Shown here in pieces: positions 11,893 through 24,179 of a stretch of 64,000 nucleotides of DNA. Origin of the DNA: Boesenbergia rotunda. Its lineage: Eukaryota; Streptophyta; Magnoliopsida; Zingiberales; Zingiberaceae. The notes beneath the pieces are model-generated. The model saw only the letters and a list, made by a program, of their open reading frames with translations, did no database searches and had not been told where the DNA came from. Position numbers and translations under genes: made by a program. The stretch's first letter is position 1. Every line of letters begins with the position of its first letter. Where the stretch lies: positions 442,534 through 506,533 of the forward strand of contig JAGFNQ010002300.1 of assembly GCA_024364735.1 (NCBI GenBank), in the 5' to 3' direction.

Positions 11893-13400
11893 TTACTGAA
11901 AATCCTATAGACCTTGAAAATCCTCGGCCTCCTCCTGGCACCGCAAGAAGATTCACATACAAAGAGTTGGCAAAGTCTACAAATAACTTCTCTGCGGATA
12001 ATGAGTTGGGTACAGGAGGCTTTTCAGTAGTGTTCAAAGGGAAACTAACCGATGGCACAATCGTTGCGGTCAAGCGTTTGAAAGACAGTCCTCATCAGTC
12101 ACATGATGAGTTTATGAAAGAGGCAAATATATTGAGTCTAGTGCACCATAGGCATCTCGTTTCGCTCATTGGATTCCACATCTCGAAAAAAAATTGCCTA
12201 CTTGTTTGCGAATATGTTCCTAACAAAACATTGGAGTTCCATTTGCACGGTAAGGCAGGCTTAGCAAAGGTGTTCCATGTAGACTTAGTAATTTACACTT
12301 CTAACATTTTGTACAGGTAGAAATGGACCTACTTTGGCTTGGAAAGACAGATTCAGAATTGCTTTGGACTCGGCAAAAGGCCTTGAATATTTGCACGAAC
12401 ATTGTGATCTCCGTTTCTTATTTCCTCTCTCTGTCTCTCTTGTTGTAAAATTGTTCGTCCGCACTGAATGTTACATTCCTGGAGTAATCTTACTTTGATG
12501 CATTCACAGGCAATCCTAGGGTGATTCATCGCGATATTAAAGCTGCCAATATCCTTCTGGATCACCAGTTTAGAGCCAAGGTAAGCAAACAACACTCTTG
12601 ATTGCATAGGAATTATCAAGTGCTTGATAGTTTATATTATGACATGAAGATTGAACAACCTTTGATTATATCTATAACAAGTATGCACAAATTCTGATAA
12701 TTATATATAGATTTGTACTCATTCAAAGCTAAACTGTAACATTGAAATTGTACTAGCTCAGATACCATACTTGTTCTAGGAAGATCAGTCTGTTCTCAAG
12801 TGTTTGCTCACGAGAAAATCCAAACAGTTGAAGACAAATCTTCGTTTCTTGCAGATTGCAGATTTTGGGATTGCAAAGCATTTTTCAGATGAAAAAACCC
12901 ACATCTCAACTGACGTAAAGGGAACTTTTGGGTGAGTGCCCTATGAAGTAGTTGTGTTTCATTCGTATCGTCAGAACTAAATCAACAAGTTTTTCCACTC
13001 TTGAACATCTCATGAGCCAACAGGTACCTTGCTCCGGAGTATGCTTCTACCGGACAACTTACTGATAAATCTGATGTTTACTCGTTTGGGGTGTTGCTCT
13101 TGGAGCTGATCACCGGACAAAATCCTCTTGGTTTGGCTGATCGGGTCAGTTGTACATTTCGGTCTTAAGTTTAAAATTGCATGAAGGCCTATTGTTATAT
13201 ATCCCCTCTGAGAAATCTGTTTGATATGTTCAATTCAGGGAAGACGCTGGCTACAGCAAGCAATGGAAGATAGAAAATACGATGCCCTTATCGATCCACT
13301 CTTAGAGAAGAAATACAGTCCTGATGAGGCGGCGACAATTGTTGCCTGTGCCTCTGCTTGTTTGAACCGTGATGCAGCTCGTCGTCCCAGCATGAGTCAA
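11893..13400 (+). CDS. PERK-type receptor-like Ser/Thr kinase, cytoplasmic kinase exons
   Basis: Six exons code for a kinase domain: 11893-12249, 12317-12403, 12510-12580, 12855-12931, 13024-13144 and 13239-13400. All introns are GT-AG and every phase agrees. Motifs in order are FTYKEL, glycine loop LGTGGFSVVF, VAVKRLK (ATP lysine), KEANILSLVHHRHLVSLIG, CEYVPNKTLEFHLHG, catalytic VIHRDIKAANILLD, DFG in IADFGIAKHF, GTFGYLAPEYASTGQLT, DVYSFGVLLLELITG and RRPSMSQ. This is the order and wording of proline-rich extensin-like receptor kinases, which sit in the plasma membrane and phosphorylate Ser/Thr; it is an RD kinase. The usual proline-rich outer domain is not seen upstream. Exon 6 ends at the position where PERK genes splice to a last exon; a phase-matched candidate lies at 30594. 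No stop or frameshift interrupts the domain, so it may still be expressed. Confidence 0.88.
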
Positions 13401-13945
13401 GTATCTTGTTGCTCAACTCTTTCTCAACCATCGCATTTCGTTTCCTGAACTAGTCTTTCTGATCGATCTATATTGCTATCTCCTATGTTCTTGTGCATCG
13501 TAAATAGTTGTTTTATCATGCCTGTCGAAGAATTATGACTAAAATCATTAACTTTTAGATTCTATAAAAGGTTTAACACGTTTAAAAAGTTATCGAACAA
13601 GGTCCAAGGAGAAGTTTCTTACCCAATCTGATAACAAATTTTCATTGTTTGTTACAAAACCAAAACTTCTACTTCAGAAGTCATATTTTCGAACAAATTT
13701 TCATTGTTTGTTACATGATCCTGATAGAGGAGTGTCTTTAAAGCAGTTTATCCAAAACTGATGGAAAATTGGTTTTGATAAGATGACTATTTTGTGAGTA
13801 GATCGTCGTAAACCAATTTCTCGAGTGAATGACAAATTAATGTCTAATGAAGTGTTGGCCCGATATGATCGGACGGAAGTTTGACTTGCGCACGAGTTGG
13901 ATTCATGGATGAAATTATATGAACGCTAACTCTAGTATGCAAAAC
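13401..13945 (+). other. Start of last kinase intron
   Basis: The donor GTATCT follows MSQ of exon 6. The first ~250-400 bp are repeated, diverged, at 29986-30440. At 13946 the sequence turns into a copia LTR. Confidence 0.65.
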
Positions 13946-14250
13946 TGTTAAGGGGTGTGAAATTATAATTAATTTTCGTTGATTGATTAAAAGATTAATC
14001 ATGATTGCTATATTAAGTGATTGATTAATTAATATTTACAATAGATTAAGTAAATAATTGTTACGTAAAATAATAAAAGAATTCTTAATTTCATATTACA
14101 GATGTAAGACCTATTTATATATAAAGTTAGGGGCCTATTCTAGAAAATAATTAGGATTTTATTCTAGGAAATAAATTAAGATTCTATTCTTGAGAGTAAT
14201 TTGTATTTTAGGTAAAATACAAATTAGGATATATATTTATACAGCTAATA
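13946..14250 (-). mobile_element. 3' LTR of a Ty1/copia relic
   Basis: About 305 bp run from TGTTAAGGGG to GCTAATA. On the minus strand the LTR is preceded by the purine tract CTTAAGGGAGAG (14251-14262), and it contains a TATA box on the minus strand (RC of GGATATATATTTATA, ~14229-14243). The matching 5' LTR is missing, so no duplication can be tested. Confidence 0.65.
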
Positions 14251-14355
14251 CTCTCCCTTAAGTTACAACATAATATTAATCATGCCCAACTTGTTACAAA
14301 GATAATCAATTCAGACCCCATTTAACGCTCTTGTGAAGATGCCCCTAGTTGTTTT

Positions 14356-16715
14356 TCAATTTTTACATATCCTGTAGTGATTAAGTCTCGTTGAATTTTT
14401 TTCACGAACAAAATGACAATCAATTTTATTGTGCTTAGTTCGCACATGAAACACAGGATTTGATGCAATGTGAATAGTAGCTTGATTATCACACCACAAT
14501 TTTGCTGGTATTGAAATTTTAAGTCCTACTTCAGCCAACAGTTGATATATCCACATTATTTCATACACAGACTGTGTCAAAGCCCTATATTTTAACTCTA
14601 CATTGGATCGTGACACAACGTTTTACTTTTTTACTCTTCTATGAGACTAAATTTCCTTCAGCAAAAATATAATAACCTGAAATAGACCTTCTATCCATTT
14701 TAGAATCTGCCCAATCTGCATTTGAAAAACATTCAATATGAGTGTGCTCATGATTTTTATATACGATGTCCCGTCCAGGTACTCCCTTCAAGTAACACAA
14801 AATTTGCTTTAGCGTTGCCTAATGATGAACTGTTGGAGATGACATAAATTGACTAATAACACTAACCGAATATACAATATCTGGATGAGTCACAGTAAGA
14901 TAATTCAACTTCTCAACCAATCTTTGATATCTTTCTGGATGTTCAAATAGTTCTCCATCTAATGTGAGGTCCACGTTTTGAGTTATTAGAGTACTACAAG
15001 GTTTTGCCTCAAATTTTCCTGTCTCAGTTAATAAGTCGAGAACATATTTTCTCTGAGATAGAAATATACCTTTTTTACTTATCATAACTTCGAACACCTA
15101 AAAAATACTTTGGCACCCCTAAGTCTTTTGTATGAAACTGAGTAAGAATGAAAGATTTGAGAGATGAAATTCCCGTAGTATCACTTCCAGCGATAACAAT
15201 ATCATCCACATACACAACTAACAGAATAATACCAGCCCCTGACTACTTGTAGAACACAGAATGATCAGACTTGCTTTTCATCATACCAAATTTTTTAATA
15301 ACCTGACTAAATTTTCCAAACCACGCACGAGGACTCTATTTCAAACTATACAAAGATTTCCGAAGATGACAAATTCGCCCCATCTCCCCTTGAGCAACAA
15401 AACTAGGCGGTTGCTCTATACACCTCCTTTTGAAGATTACCATGAAGAAAAACATTCTTGATATCAAGTTGATATAAAGACCAATGATGAGTAGTAGCAA
15501 GTGAAATTAATAATTGAACAGATGCCAACTTTGTAACAGGAGAAAAAATATCAGAATAATCCACACCATAGGTTTGAGCATAACCCTTAGCAATAAGACG
15601 AGCTTTCAGTTTGACAATTGACCCATCTGGATTGACTTTAATTGTGAATACTCATTTGCATCCAATAGCTCGTTTTCCTGAAGGTAGATCAATCAAGTCC
15701 CAAGTATCATTATCATTTAAGGCTTTCATTTCCTCTATCATTGCATTCCTCCAACCAGGACGAGATAAGACCTCATGGACATTTTTAGGAACAGAGTCAA
15801 GTGAAGCAATAAAAGAGCAAGAAGAAGACGACAAGTCATTATTAGAAACAAAAGAAGAGATAAGATAAGGCGTTTACCTTTACGTAATGCAATAGAAAAA
15901 TCATCATTCAGAGTTGGATCTGACGACGAAGTAGTAGATGCAGGACATAAATCAAGAGGATGACACCTGGAGTACACTTGGACAATAGGAGGCTTGACAA
16001 GAGTCGGTTCCGAGACTGGTGTGGAGGATGTGATAGAATATACTAATAAATCATCATTTTCCCTTTGAGAAGTTGGGATAAGTGAGGATGAGAAATAAGG
16101 TGTGTTCTCCATGAAGGTGACATCAATTGAGATAAGATATTTGTTAATACTGAGACAATAACACTTATAACCTTTTTGAAGATAAGGAAGATACACTTCA
16201 AAGACTTGAGATCTAATTTAGTGACATGTGGACGAACATTTTGAACAAAACAAGTGCTATCAAATATCATAGGGTTAACAGGATATAACGACTTATTAGG
16301 AAACAGAATTTTGTAAGGGATCTCACCGTGAAGAACAAAAGATGATATGCGGTTAATGAGAAAACATGCGGTAGAAATTGCGTCTGCCTTAAAAGACTTG
16401 GGAACATTCATTTGAAATAAAAGAGCTTGTGCAGTTTCAAGAAGATGTCTATTCTTACGTTCAGCCACACCATTTTGGGATAGAGTATCAACACAAGAGG
16501 TTTCATGAAGCATACCATTCTGACCCATATAAGATTGAAATAGACTGGACATATATTCCTTGACATTATCACTTCGCAGACGTATTGAACTGAGTTTTAA
16601 TCTCGGCACAAAATGTGTAAATAGAGAAAATAATTCAAAATTATTTTGCACGAGAATAATCATCTACAAAAGTAATAAAATACCTAAAATCAGGTTTAGA
16701 CAAAGTAGGACAAGG
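14356..16715 (-). pseudogene. Ty1/copia pol relic (INT-RT-RNase H)
   Basis: Minus-strand pieces come in copia order. Integrase is at 16663-16043, with LRSDNVKEYMS, then HETSCVDTLSQNGVAERKNR and FLINRI. The RT start is at 15834-15652 (WRNAMIEEMKALNDNDTWDL). The RT active site YVDDIVIAGSD is near 15190-15221. The RT end is at 15097-14819 (YLTVTHPDIVYSVSVISQF). RNase H is at 14616-14356 (ELKYRALTQSVYEIMWIYQL, CDNQATIHIA, RTKHNKIDCHFV). Stops and frameshifts separate the pieces. Protease, gag and 5' LTR are gone; at ~16715 the sequence joins directly to RT codons of a different, Sirevirus-like element, so a deletion or recombination removed the 5' half. Confidence 0.88.
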
Positions 16716-16734
16716 GCCTTGTTTGAACCCTTTT

Positions 16735-17642
16735 TGACGAAGATCGAAGGTCGGCAAGAGGGGGTGAATTGCCCTGAAAATAACAACTTAATTCTTTTGT
16801 CTATCTTTAAATAAAGATGGTAGTTAGATCAAATAGAAATAAATAACATAAAATAAATTAAGCAAACTGTAAAAAGAGGCAATCGGATTTTGCTTGGTTT
16901 GCAATCAGGGAGGTTGCTAATCCAAAGCGTAATGTGACTTGATTCTCCTGAATAAAACTCCTTCGGGCGGAGAAGCCTCTTACATTGGAAAGCTCAGAAA
17001 AAGAAAGAAAGATTACACAGAACTCGTTTGCTAATGTTTGAACTGAATGAATAAATTTAAACTGAGCTTCAAGGGTCTATTTATAGCCCCGGTCAGAGTT
17101 TTATGTTTGCTGATGTGACACTTATAGGACACCCGAGTGCTCTTGGGCGCCTGACATGTGGCCTGATGGTTATCCAGCGAGTAACGTTCGCAAACGACTA
17201 AGAATAGCCTCTCGGGCGCCTGTTGGCACAGGGCGCCCGTAAGCTTACGGGCGCCCGAGAGAAAGTTTGGTCAGCAGCCGCGGACCACTCTCCAACATCA
17301 TCTTCTTTGTCTTCTTGGGTGATTTCTGGCTAACCGGAGTTAGACTCATTCGAATCCGACTCCGGCCTTTCGCCCCTCGAGCGTCCTTCCTCCCGACTTC
17401 TCGTCCCTCGGACGCCGCGAGCGTCCTTCTCGCTCCATCGGCGTATTCTTCCCCAGAGCTCCGCGTCCCTCAGATGCACCGAGCCCGTTGGCTCCCTTTC
17501 CGTGCCATCCTTCTTGACCGTTGCGTCTTCTGCTCAACTTCCTACACTCCTAAGTTCCTGTACACTTAGACACAGAGATTAAAAACACCAGGCCCTAACT
17601 TAAATCGGTTGACCACATCAAAACCAACCTGGGATACTTACA
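16735..17642 (-). mobile_element. 3' LTR of gag-only element
   Basis: It matches 19179-19792 plus 21789-22047. It carries GGGCGCC(C) palindromes at 17134-17260 and, downstream on the minus strand, the TATA box TATAAATAG (RC at 17077-17086). The purine tract ATCAAAAAGGAGAT (minus) adjoins at 17643. Confidence 0.88.
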
Positions 17643-18253
17643 ATCTCCTTTTTGATGTGCATAAATCGAGTTAAGTTTGGATAAACAAATATAAAAAAAC
17701 ATGAATAAATATATAACAGTGTAAGAACTAAAAAAATTAAAATTAGAGCCTACCCCTTAACTTAATACAACTTCTCCCCCTTTGATCACATCAAAAATAT
17801 AAAATGTTAAGGGAAATCATTTTTAACACAGTAAATAGTTTCAGAATTTATAAGTTAGAATTTTCAAAGAATTATCTTTAGAAAAATTATAAAGTTAAAA
17901 TAATTTTCTAACATTTTTAAAAATCAATTTTGAATTTTATGTTGACAATTTAGAAAATTAATTTTAAATTTTATTTCGAATTTTTTTCAAGGTTTTAGAA
18001 GATAATCAACATATTTAGAAAATTCGAATTCGATGAAATTAATTTTAAAGTATTTTTAACATTTAAAACCATGATTTCGAACGAAAAATCATAATAAATT
18101 CCATTATTTGAAAAAAAATTAAAATATTTTTGTAGATAGAACACTGTAAACTTTTATCAACAAAAACCTTAAACTAATTTTCCTATAAACAATTATAAAA
18201 AAATTTATCAAGATAAAACATTAATTACGAAAATTAATTTAATCAAAAGAAAA

Positions 18254-19140
18254 TCAACTGTTTAAGATATATTTATGGACCCAATATAAATTTTTATCAA
18301 CAGGATTTATCAGAAACTTAGATGGAATATATGATTTGGGAACTTTTGCAATTTGACCCTTGTGAAATCTAAAATACCGGTTGAGTTTTTCATAATATTT
18401 AATTTTTGAATTTTGTGAACATCTTGAACATGAATGGTTGTTTTTTAAAGTTTGAATTTGAATTTCCAAATTTTCATTTTCAAATCTTATTTTATCATAC
18501 ATTTCTAAAGCAGAAGCTAATTTCTTTTCAAATCTGTTTTTTTTTTTTTTAATTTACATAGGGATTTCGTCATTTTCTTAATTCCAAAATATAACTGATC
18601 AGGAGGTAGAAGACATACTTCACTTACTATATCCCTTTTGAAGTCGGAAACTCTCCCTTCATCGTTGCTTCTTTCTGAAGTCTCTCTTCTTTCATCGAGG
18701 TTCATCTCGGACGAACTTTCACTATCTTGTGGTAGGGTCGTTAGTGTCTGACTCTTCTGAAGATGAGTCGGTGTCTATTGAGGAGTCAGATTGTACTTCC
18801 TTCGATTCTTCATGGAGTTCTAGGATTTTATGCCAGAGGTCTTAGCAGAATTGTATATTCCGATTCTTTCAATTTCCTCGGCTGGTAGTACACTTAGAAG
18901 ATGGAACTCGGCCTTACCGTTTGCCATAAATTCATCGTGTTGCTTTTCGGTCCAGAGATGTTATTCGAGTTCATTTCCGTTCTTATTTCTAGTTATTTCA
19001 AAACCAAATTTCATTGTTAGTAAAATACTAAAGTCTGTTTTGAAAAATACCTCCATTTTGTGTTTCCAAAACGCAAACTCCCCCTCGAACTTTGGTGGGT
19101 AGATGACTGGTCTGACTATTTTGTAGTTGCTTCAGATGAC
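18254..19140 (-). pseudogene. Sirevirus-type gag remnant, no zinc knuckle seen
   Basis: Read on the minus strand, the start near 19110 gives YPPKFEGEFAFWKHKMEVFF, the copia gag opening (P.F.G..F..W...M...). Next come an acidic/serine stretch and MNLDERRETSERS (18705). The later frame (18502-18254) is a coiled-coil-like region (ENENLEIQIQTLKNN) ending in VPKSYIPSKFLINPV and NLYWVHK, comparable to the WVPK tail of the other gags here. Several stops and a frameshift at an A-run near 18540 break it. It is the only coding relic inside this element. Confidence 0.7.
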
Positions 19141-19164
19141 GGTTAGTCCTTCTGGAGCGTCCTT

Positions 19165-19176
19165 GCTCTGATACCA
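19165..19176 (-). other. tRNA-iMet primer binding site
   Basis: The minus strand reads TGGTATCAGAGC two bases inside the 5' LTR edge. Confidence 0.85.
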
Positions 19177-19792
19177 ATTGACGGAGATCGAAGGTCGGCA
19201 AGAGGGGGGTGAATTGCCCCTGAAAATAACAACTTAATTCTTTTGTTTATCTTTAAACAAAGATAGTAGTTAGATCAAACAGAAATAAATAACATAAAAT
19301 AAATTAAGCAAACTGTAAAAAAGAGGCAAACGGATTTTACTTGGTTTGCAACCGAGGAGGTTGTTAATCCAAAGCGGAATGTGGCTCGATTCTCCTGAAT
19401 AAAACTCCTTCGGGCGGAGAAGCCTCTTACACATTGAAAGCTCAGAAAAAGAAAGAATGATTACACAGAACTCGTTTGCTAATGTTTGGATTGAATGAAT
19501 AAATTGAAGCTGAGCTCCAGGGGTCTATTTATAGCCCTGATCAGAGTTATCCATTTGCTGACGTGACACTTATAGGGCGCCTGAGTGCTCTTGGGCGCCT
19601 GACATGTGGCCTAATGGTTATCCAACGAGCAACGTTCACAAATGGCTAAAAATAGCCTCTTTGGCACAAGGGCGCTTGAGTGCTCGACCACCCGAGAGCC
19701 TAGGCGCCCAAGAGAAGGTTTGGTCAGCAGTCGCTGATCACTCTCCAACATCACTTCCTTTGTCTTCTTGGGTGATTTCTGGCTAACCGGAG

Positions 19793-21788
19793 TGATAGGA
19801 ATATAGCTTGTATAGCTTGGCGGGTTTCCTAAGCGAATACGGGGTCGTCCATGAGAGACCTCTCCATATTTACGGATTAAAAATTTAATCTGAATGGAGA
19901 CCTATCTCCCAAACGACCGTCTCGTCATCATATCAATTGATTCAAGTTACAACTTAGCCAAACTCAAAGTTTGAGTCTTGCAACTTGCCTAACCAATTGA
20001 CCGGAAAAGACGACGAGCAGATTGCCGATTTTTGTGTTTATTTTCGGGGTCCATGACATGATTAATTATCAACATTAATTAACAATAATTAGAACCATAA
20101 TAATTAATCAAAAGCCACATAAAATGATAGAACAAAAGAAGGAGCCAAAGAGAAATATACCTCTTCTTTTACCTCGCAGTCTTCTACCGTATGACCCTCC
20201 CCTCTTGGACGTCGTGTGAGCGACGATCTACCAAGACCCGGAGTCACCAAGGGTCACAAATCAATCCTCTTCCTTCTTCCTTCTTCCTTGCACCAAAACC
20301 CTAGAGCTTAGGGTTGCCGCCAGCCAAGAGAAGGAAGCTCCTTCTTCTTCCTTGCGTCGTCCACCAAGTAGACCAAGGAGGAAGAAGATGATGAAGATAA
20401 AGAAGAAAAACAAAACTCTTCTTCCCAACAAACCCTAACCGAAACCTATCTCCACCACTTCTTCCTTACCGCCGGCTAAGAGAAGATGAAAGTCCTCTCT
20501 TCTCTAGCCACCGGTGGATCCTCCTTGCACCCAGCTTGCACACGCCAAGGAGGAAGCAAGCAAGCAAGAAGATGGAGAGGAAAGGAAGAAGAAGAAGAGG
20601 ATGCAACTTCTCCTTCTTGCACCTTCTTTCCTCTTCCCGTCGGCGCCGCAACCTCGCTATTGAAGTCACCGCTGGTGACCCTCCACCACCTTCCTCTCCC
20701 GCCGAACACCACCTGGTGGTGCTGCCTTGGATTAGGTTCCACGCCCAAAGGAAAAGAGAGGAAGATCTTCTCCTTCTTGCTCCCTTTGATCCGGTGCAAC
20801 CTAAAGCCCTAGGAGAGAGAATTTGTGAGGGAGATAAGGAGAGGCTCTTAGGGGTTTGTGTGGATGAATTGGATTGATTAATTCTTGGTTTCATGACTCC
20901 TATGGGGTATTTATAGGGCTACGATAGGGACCATGAGGAGGAGTTGGGTCTTGGCCCGCTAATGGATCCAGATCCGATCCATTAATGAAGATCTATTCCA
21001 CTAAAAGATCCCCATTGAACTTCCTCACCAACTCTCATATTTTCATATGGGCTCCACCTATTATGAGCACATCCATCTTCCCGTGTTTAAAATATCGAAT
21101 GTCCGTCGATTAATTTAAATTACTGACAATTTTAATTAATCAACCTCTAACTCCTTGACTAGTACCACTCATCCTTATCATCATGTTGGACCATAGTTCA
21201 CTTGCAAGATTTAACATGATGAACCTTATGAGCTTATCAAGGGGCATCATCAACCCGATTCACCAGGATACGGATTCCGTCAATAATCAACAGCACACCA
21301 TGTAAATAACATTATTTCTCAACTTATCGGGCTTATCGATTTAGTAGAATAGATCTCGTCCATTGGTAAATCAAAGAAACAATTATTAAGTACACGTGCC
21401 CGTTATTATTTCGGGATTTAGAGCATGTACTCCATAATATAACCAAGGTCTGATCCAATTATAAAGTCAGTATAAATTGGACCACCTCTGTTTTGGTCTG
21501 CTCAATACACACAAAGTGCACTAGTGCAATTCTATGGTCAAGATAAACCACACCTAATTACACTACAACCATCTTGATGGTTTGCCGAATTCCATCTCGG
21601 TTGTGAGCCTTTTTTTTATACTCTGCAAGGAACTGATAACATGATCTTCTGTGCGTCACCACACACCATGTTATCTACAATGCAAAGCATGAGATATTTT
21701 GTGCATATACTAATATAAATGCACCTGTGATTTGTGATTCTATTCAAATGTAGATGTCTATACAGGAAGACTTTAGTATACTCCTCCA
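19793..21788. mobile_element. ~2-kb LTR-like insert inside the 5' LTR
   Basis: Comparison with the uninterrupted 3' LTR (GGCTAACCGGAGTTAGACTC) shows extra DNA here, from TGATAGGAATATAG to ACTCCTCCA. The TG...CA ends and the absence of pol suggest a solo LTR of another family. No clean 5-bp duplication is seen (only AGT is shared), so the exact edges may be off by a few bases. Frames at 20466-20894 are chance frames in purine-rich DNA. Confidence 0.65.
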
Positions 21789-22052
21789 GTTAGCTCACCC
21801 GGACCGCTCGCCTCACGTCCTTCCTCCGGCTCCTCGACGCCACGCCGCTACTCTTCCGCAGAGCTCCGCGTCCCTCGGATGCACCGAGCCCGTCGGCTCC
21901 CTTTCCGTGCCATCCTTCTCGACCGCTGTGTCTTCCGCTCGACTTCCTGCGCTCCTAAGTTCCTGTACACTTAGACACATGGATTAAAAATACCAGGACC
22001 TAACTTAAATCGATTGACCACATCAAAATCAACCTGGGGTACTTACACTTTT

Positions 22053-22480
22053 GATATTAAATATATTGATAGCCTTTCATACAAAGCCTAGGAGCTTGTT
22101 TGAGACCGTATAGGACTTTCTTAAGTTTAAAGTCGTGGTTGGGATGGTCTATGTTTTCAAATCCCGGAGGTTGACTTACATATACCTCTTCCTTGATTAG
22201 TTCGTTTAGAAATGCGGATTTGACATCGAATTAGTAGAGTTTAAATCCTTTATATGCTACATAGGCGCAACATTCTTATAGATTCGAGTCTAGCAACTGG
22301 GCCATAAGTTTCATCGTAGTCTAACCCTTTTACTTGGCTGAACCCCTTGGCCACTAATCTAATTTTATTTCTAACTATTTCACTTTTATCATCTAACTTA
22401 TTTCGAAAAATCCATTTGGTGTTTATTATTGATTTGTTTGTAGGTGGAGGGACTAGGTCCCAAACTTCGTTCCATTAGAA
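22053..22480 (-). pseudogene. Sirevirus-like RT fragment (element A)
   Basis: The minus strand reads FKLKKVLYGLKQAP and then SIYLIS, the RT segment that also appears as LTKALYGIKQAPRAW in the element at 53257. It continues across the CTTTT-flanked insertion to ~16716. Upstream RT motifs in 22130-22480 are recognisable but carry stops. Confidence 0.78.
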
Positions 22481-24165
22481 TTAGGCTAATTTCTCTTTCA
22501 TGACTATTACCCAAACTGGATCAGGTAGTGCCTTGTCTATAGTTTTTGGTTCAATTTTAGATATTAGGGAGATTTGACTTATGTTTCTAAGGGCTGATTT
22601 AGTTTGAACCCTTAGACTTAGGTCACCTAACATATGTTCAATAGGATGGTTTGGATTAGTTCTTAGTGTTTGTGTATTTAGTTCTTCTTGTTGTGGAGTT
22701 TGTTCCTCATCTTCTCCTTGATTTATTATTGAGGTTTTGTTAACTCCCTTTTGATTATTGGTAGGTGTGTTTAAGATTATTTGTTGGTTTTGATTTAAGT
22801 TGAAATCTTTAGAGTTGGAATTTTCATCGAATGTTATATTGGTTGTTTCTTCTATTCGTAATGTGTTTTTGTTATATGATTTATGGGCTCTACTATTTAA
22901 TGAATAACCTAGGAAGATGGCATGTTTGATTTTAGAGGTAAATTTGCCTAAGTGTTCTCGTATGTTTACAATGTGTACTTTACATCCAAATACTTTAAAG
23001 TATTTGATGTTTGATATTTTATTAATATAGACTTCATAAGGTGTTTTATTTTGTATTTTATTTATTGTAATTCTATTTTGAACGTAACATGCTGTGTTAA
23101 CTGCTTCAACCCAAAAATCGTTAGGTAGGTTAAATTTGATTAACATTATTCTAGCAACTTCTTGAAGTGTGCGATTTTTTCTTTTTAGTATGCCATTTTG
23201 TTGAGGTATTTTGAGACATGAAAATTCACTATGATTGCCATTTTCTAAGCAAGGGTTATTAAACTTGTGATTTTTGAATTCTCCTCCGTTATCACTGAGT
23301 CTTTTAATTTTTTTTTGACCTTTTTCGTTTTCTATTTGTTTGAATTTTTTTTTAAATATATCAAAGGTTTCATCCGTATGTTAAGAATTTTACCCATATG
23401 TATCTAGAGAAGTCATATATTATAACCAAATAATACAAGCTTTCATTTATAGATTTGATTCCATGTGAATCGAAGAGGTTTGGATGTAGAAGTTTTAGTA
23501 TATTATTGGTTCGATTTTGATTAGTTGGTTTATGTATTGATTTAGTCTGTTTTCCTTGTTGACAAACATTACAAAGCTTATCTTCTAAGTTAGTTACTTT
23601 CGGTAATCCTTTAACTAATCCAGTTAATTTTATTAAATTCCTAAGATGATGAGCGTGAGATAGTTTTCTATGCTACAACTAGGTTTTCTCTTGCTGTGTC
23701 AAGTTTATACATCAGTTAATTTTGTTAAATTCCTAAGATGATGACTGTGAGATAGTTTTCTATGCTACAACTACAACTAGGTTTCCTCTTCCTGTGTCAA
23801 GTTTATTGTATAAATGTTGTTATGTCTAAAACCCTTAAGTTTTATATTGAAGTTTTAGTGTGATTTATCAAACATTTAGAGAATGAAAACTTGATTTTAT
23901 AATCAGTATCACATAATTGACTAATATTTAGTAAGTTAAAGTCCAAATTTTTAACAAGTAATACTTTTCGAATAATAAAGTTCAATTTCAGTTATATATT
24001 ACCTGAATCAATTATCTTAAGTTTGCCATTGTTTCCAAAAACAATCGATCCTAAGCTATTGAGTTATAGTTTGATGAATTTAATATGATCTTGAGTTATG
24101 TGTCTAAAACAACCACTATCAAATTCAACTTTGATTCCTACACATAAAGTAGGAATTAATAATAG
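22481..24165 (-). pseudogene. Sirevirus-like protease and integrase (element A)
   Basis: On the minus strand the order is a protease-like DSGCFRHITQ (~24140), a GNNGKLKIIDSGNI block, GAG-pre-integrase with NVCQQGKQTKS (~23550), degraded integrase core, then an open 221-codon frame (23146-22481). The last frame has FWVEAVNTACYVQNRITIN, KTPYEVY, VFGCKVHIVN, HLGKFTSK and FLGYSLNSRAHKSYN, then a linker with HMLGDLSLRVQTKSALRN. That linker is typical of Sirevirus-like pol. Stops interrupt the upstream parts, and a 92-bp tandem duplication lies in the pre-integrase region. The element's gag is at 25640-28474 and its RT at 22053-22480. Confidence 0.85.
23624..23813. repeat. 92-bp tandem duplication within integrase
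   Basis: TTAATTTT(A/G)TTAAATTCC at 23624 recurs at 23716, and both copies run through GATAGTTTTCTATGCTAC to GTGTCAAGTTTAT. Copy 2 has an extra ACAACT. Confidence 0.9.
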
Positions 24166-24179
24166 ATTTAAGATTTGAT

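Larger units (their letters stand above)
16735..22047 (-). mobile_element. Non-autonomous gag-only LTR element, TSD CTTTT
   Basis: It is bounded by TGACG(A/G)AGATCG and ACTTACA, with exact duplication CTTTT at 16730-16734 and 22048-22052. The flanks join in frame across the insertion within a Sirevirus-like RT (SIYLISK then GFKQG), which confirms both edges. The 3' LTR is 16735-17642 (908 bp) and the 5' LTR is 19179-22047, enlarged by a ~2-kb insert. The internal part is only ~1.5 kb and holds a primer site, a broken gag and a purine tract, with no protease, integrase or RT. It would depend on a relative's enzymes. Confidence 0.92.

Noticed and set aside
20466..20894. Four overlapping open frames on both strands
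   Set aside because: Purine/pyrimidine-rich sequence keeps several frames open by chance; no domain is visible and it lies in an LTR-like insert.
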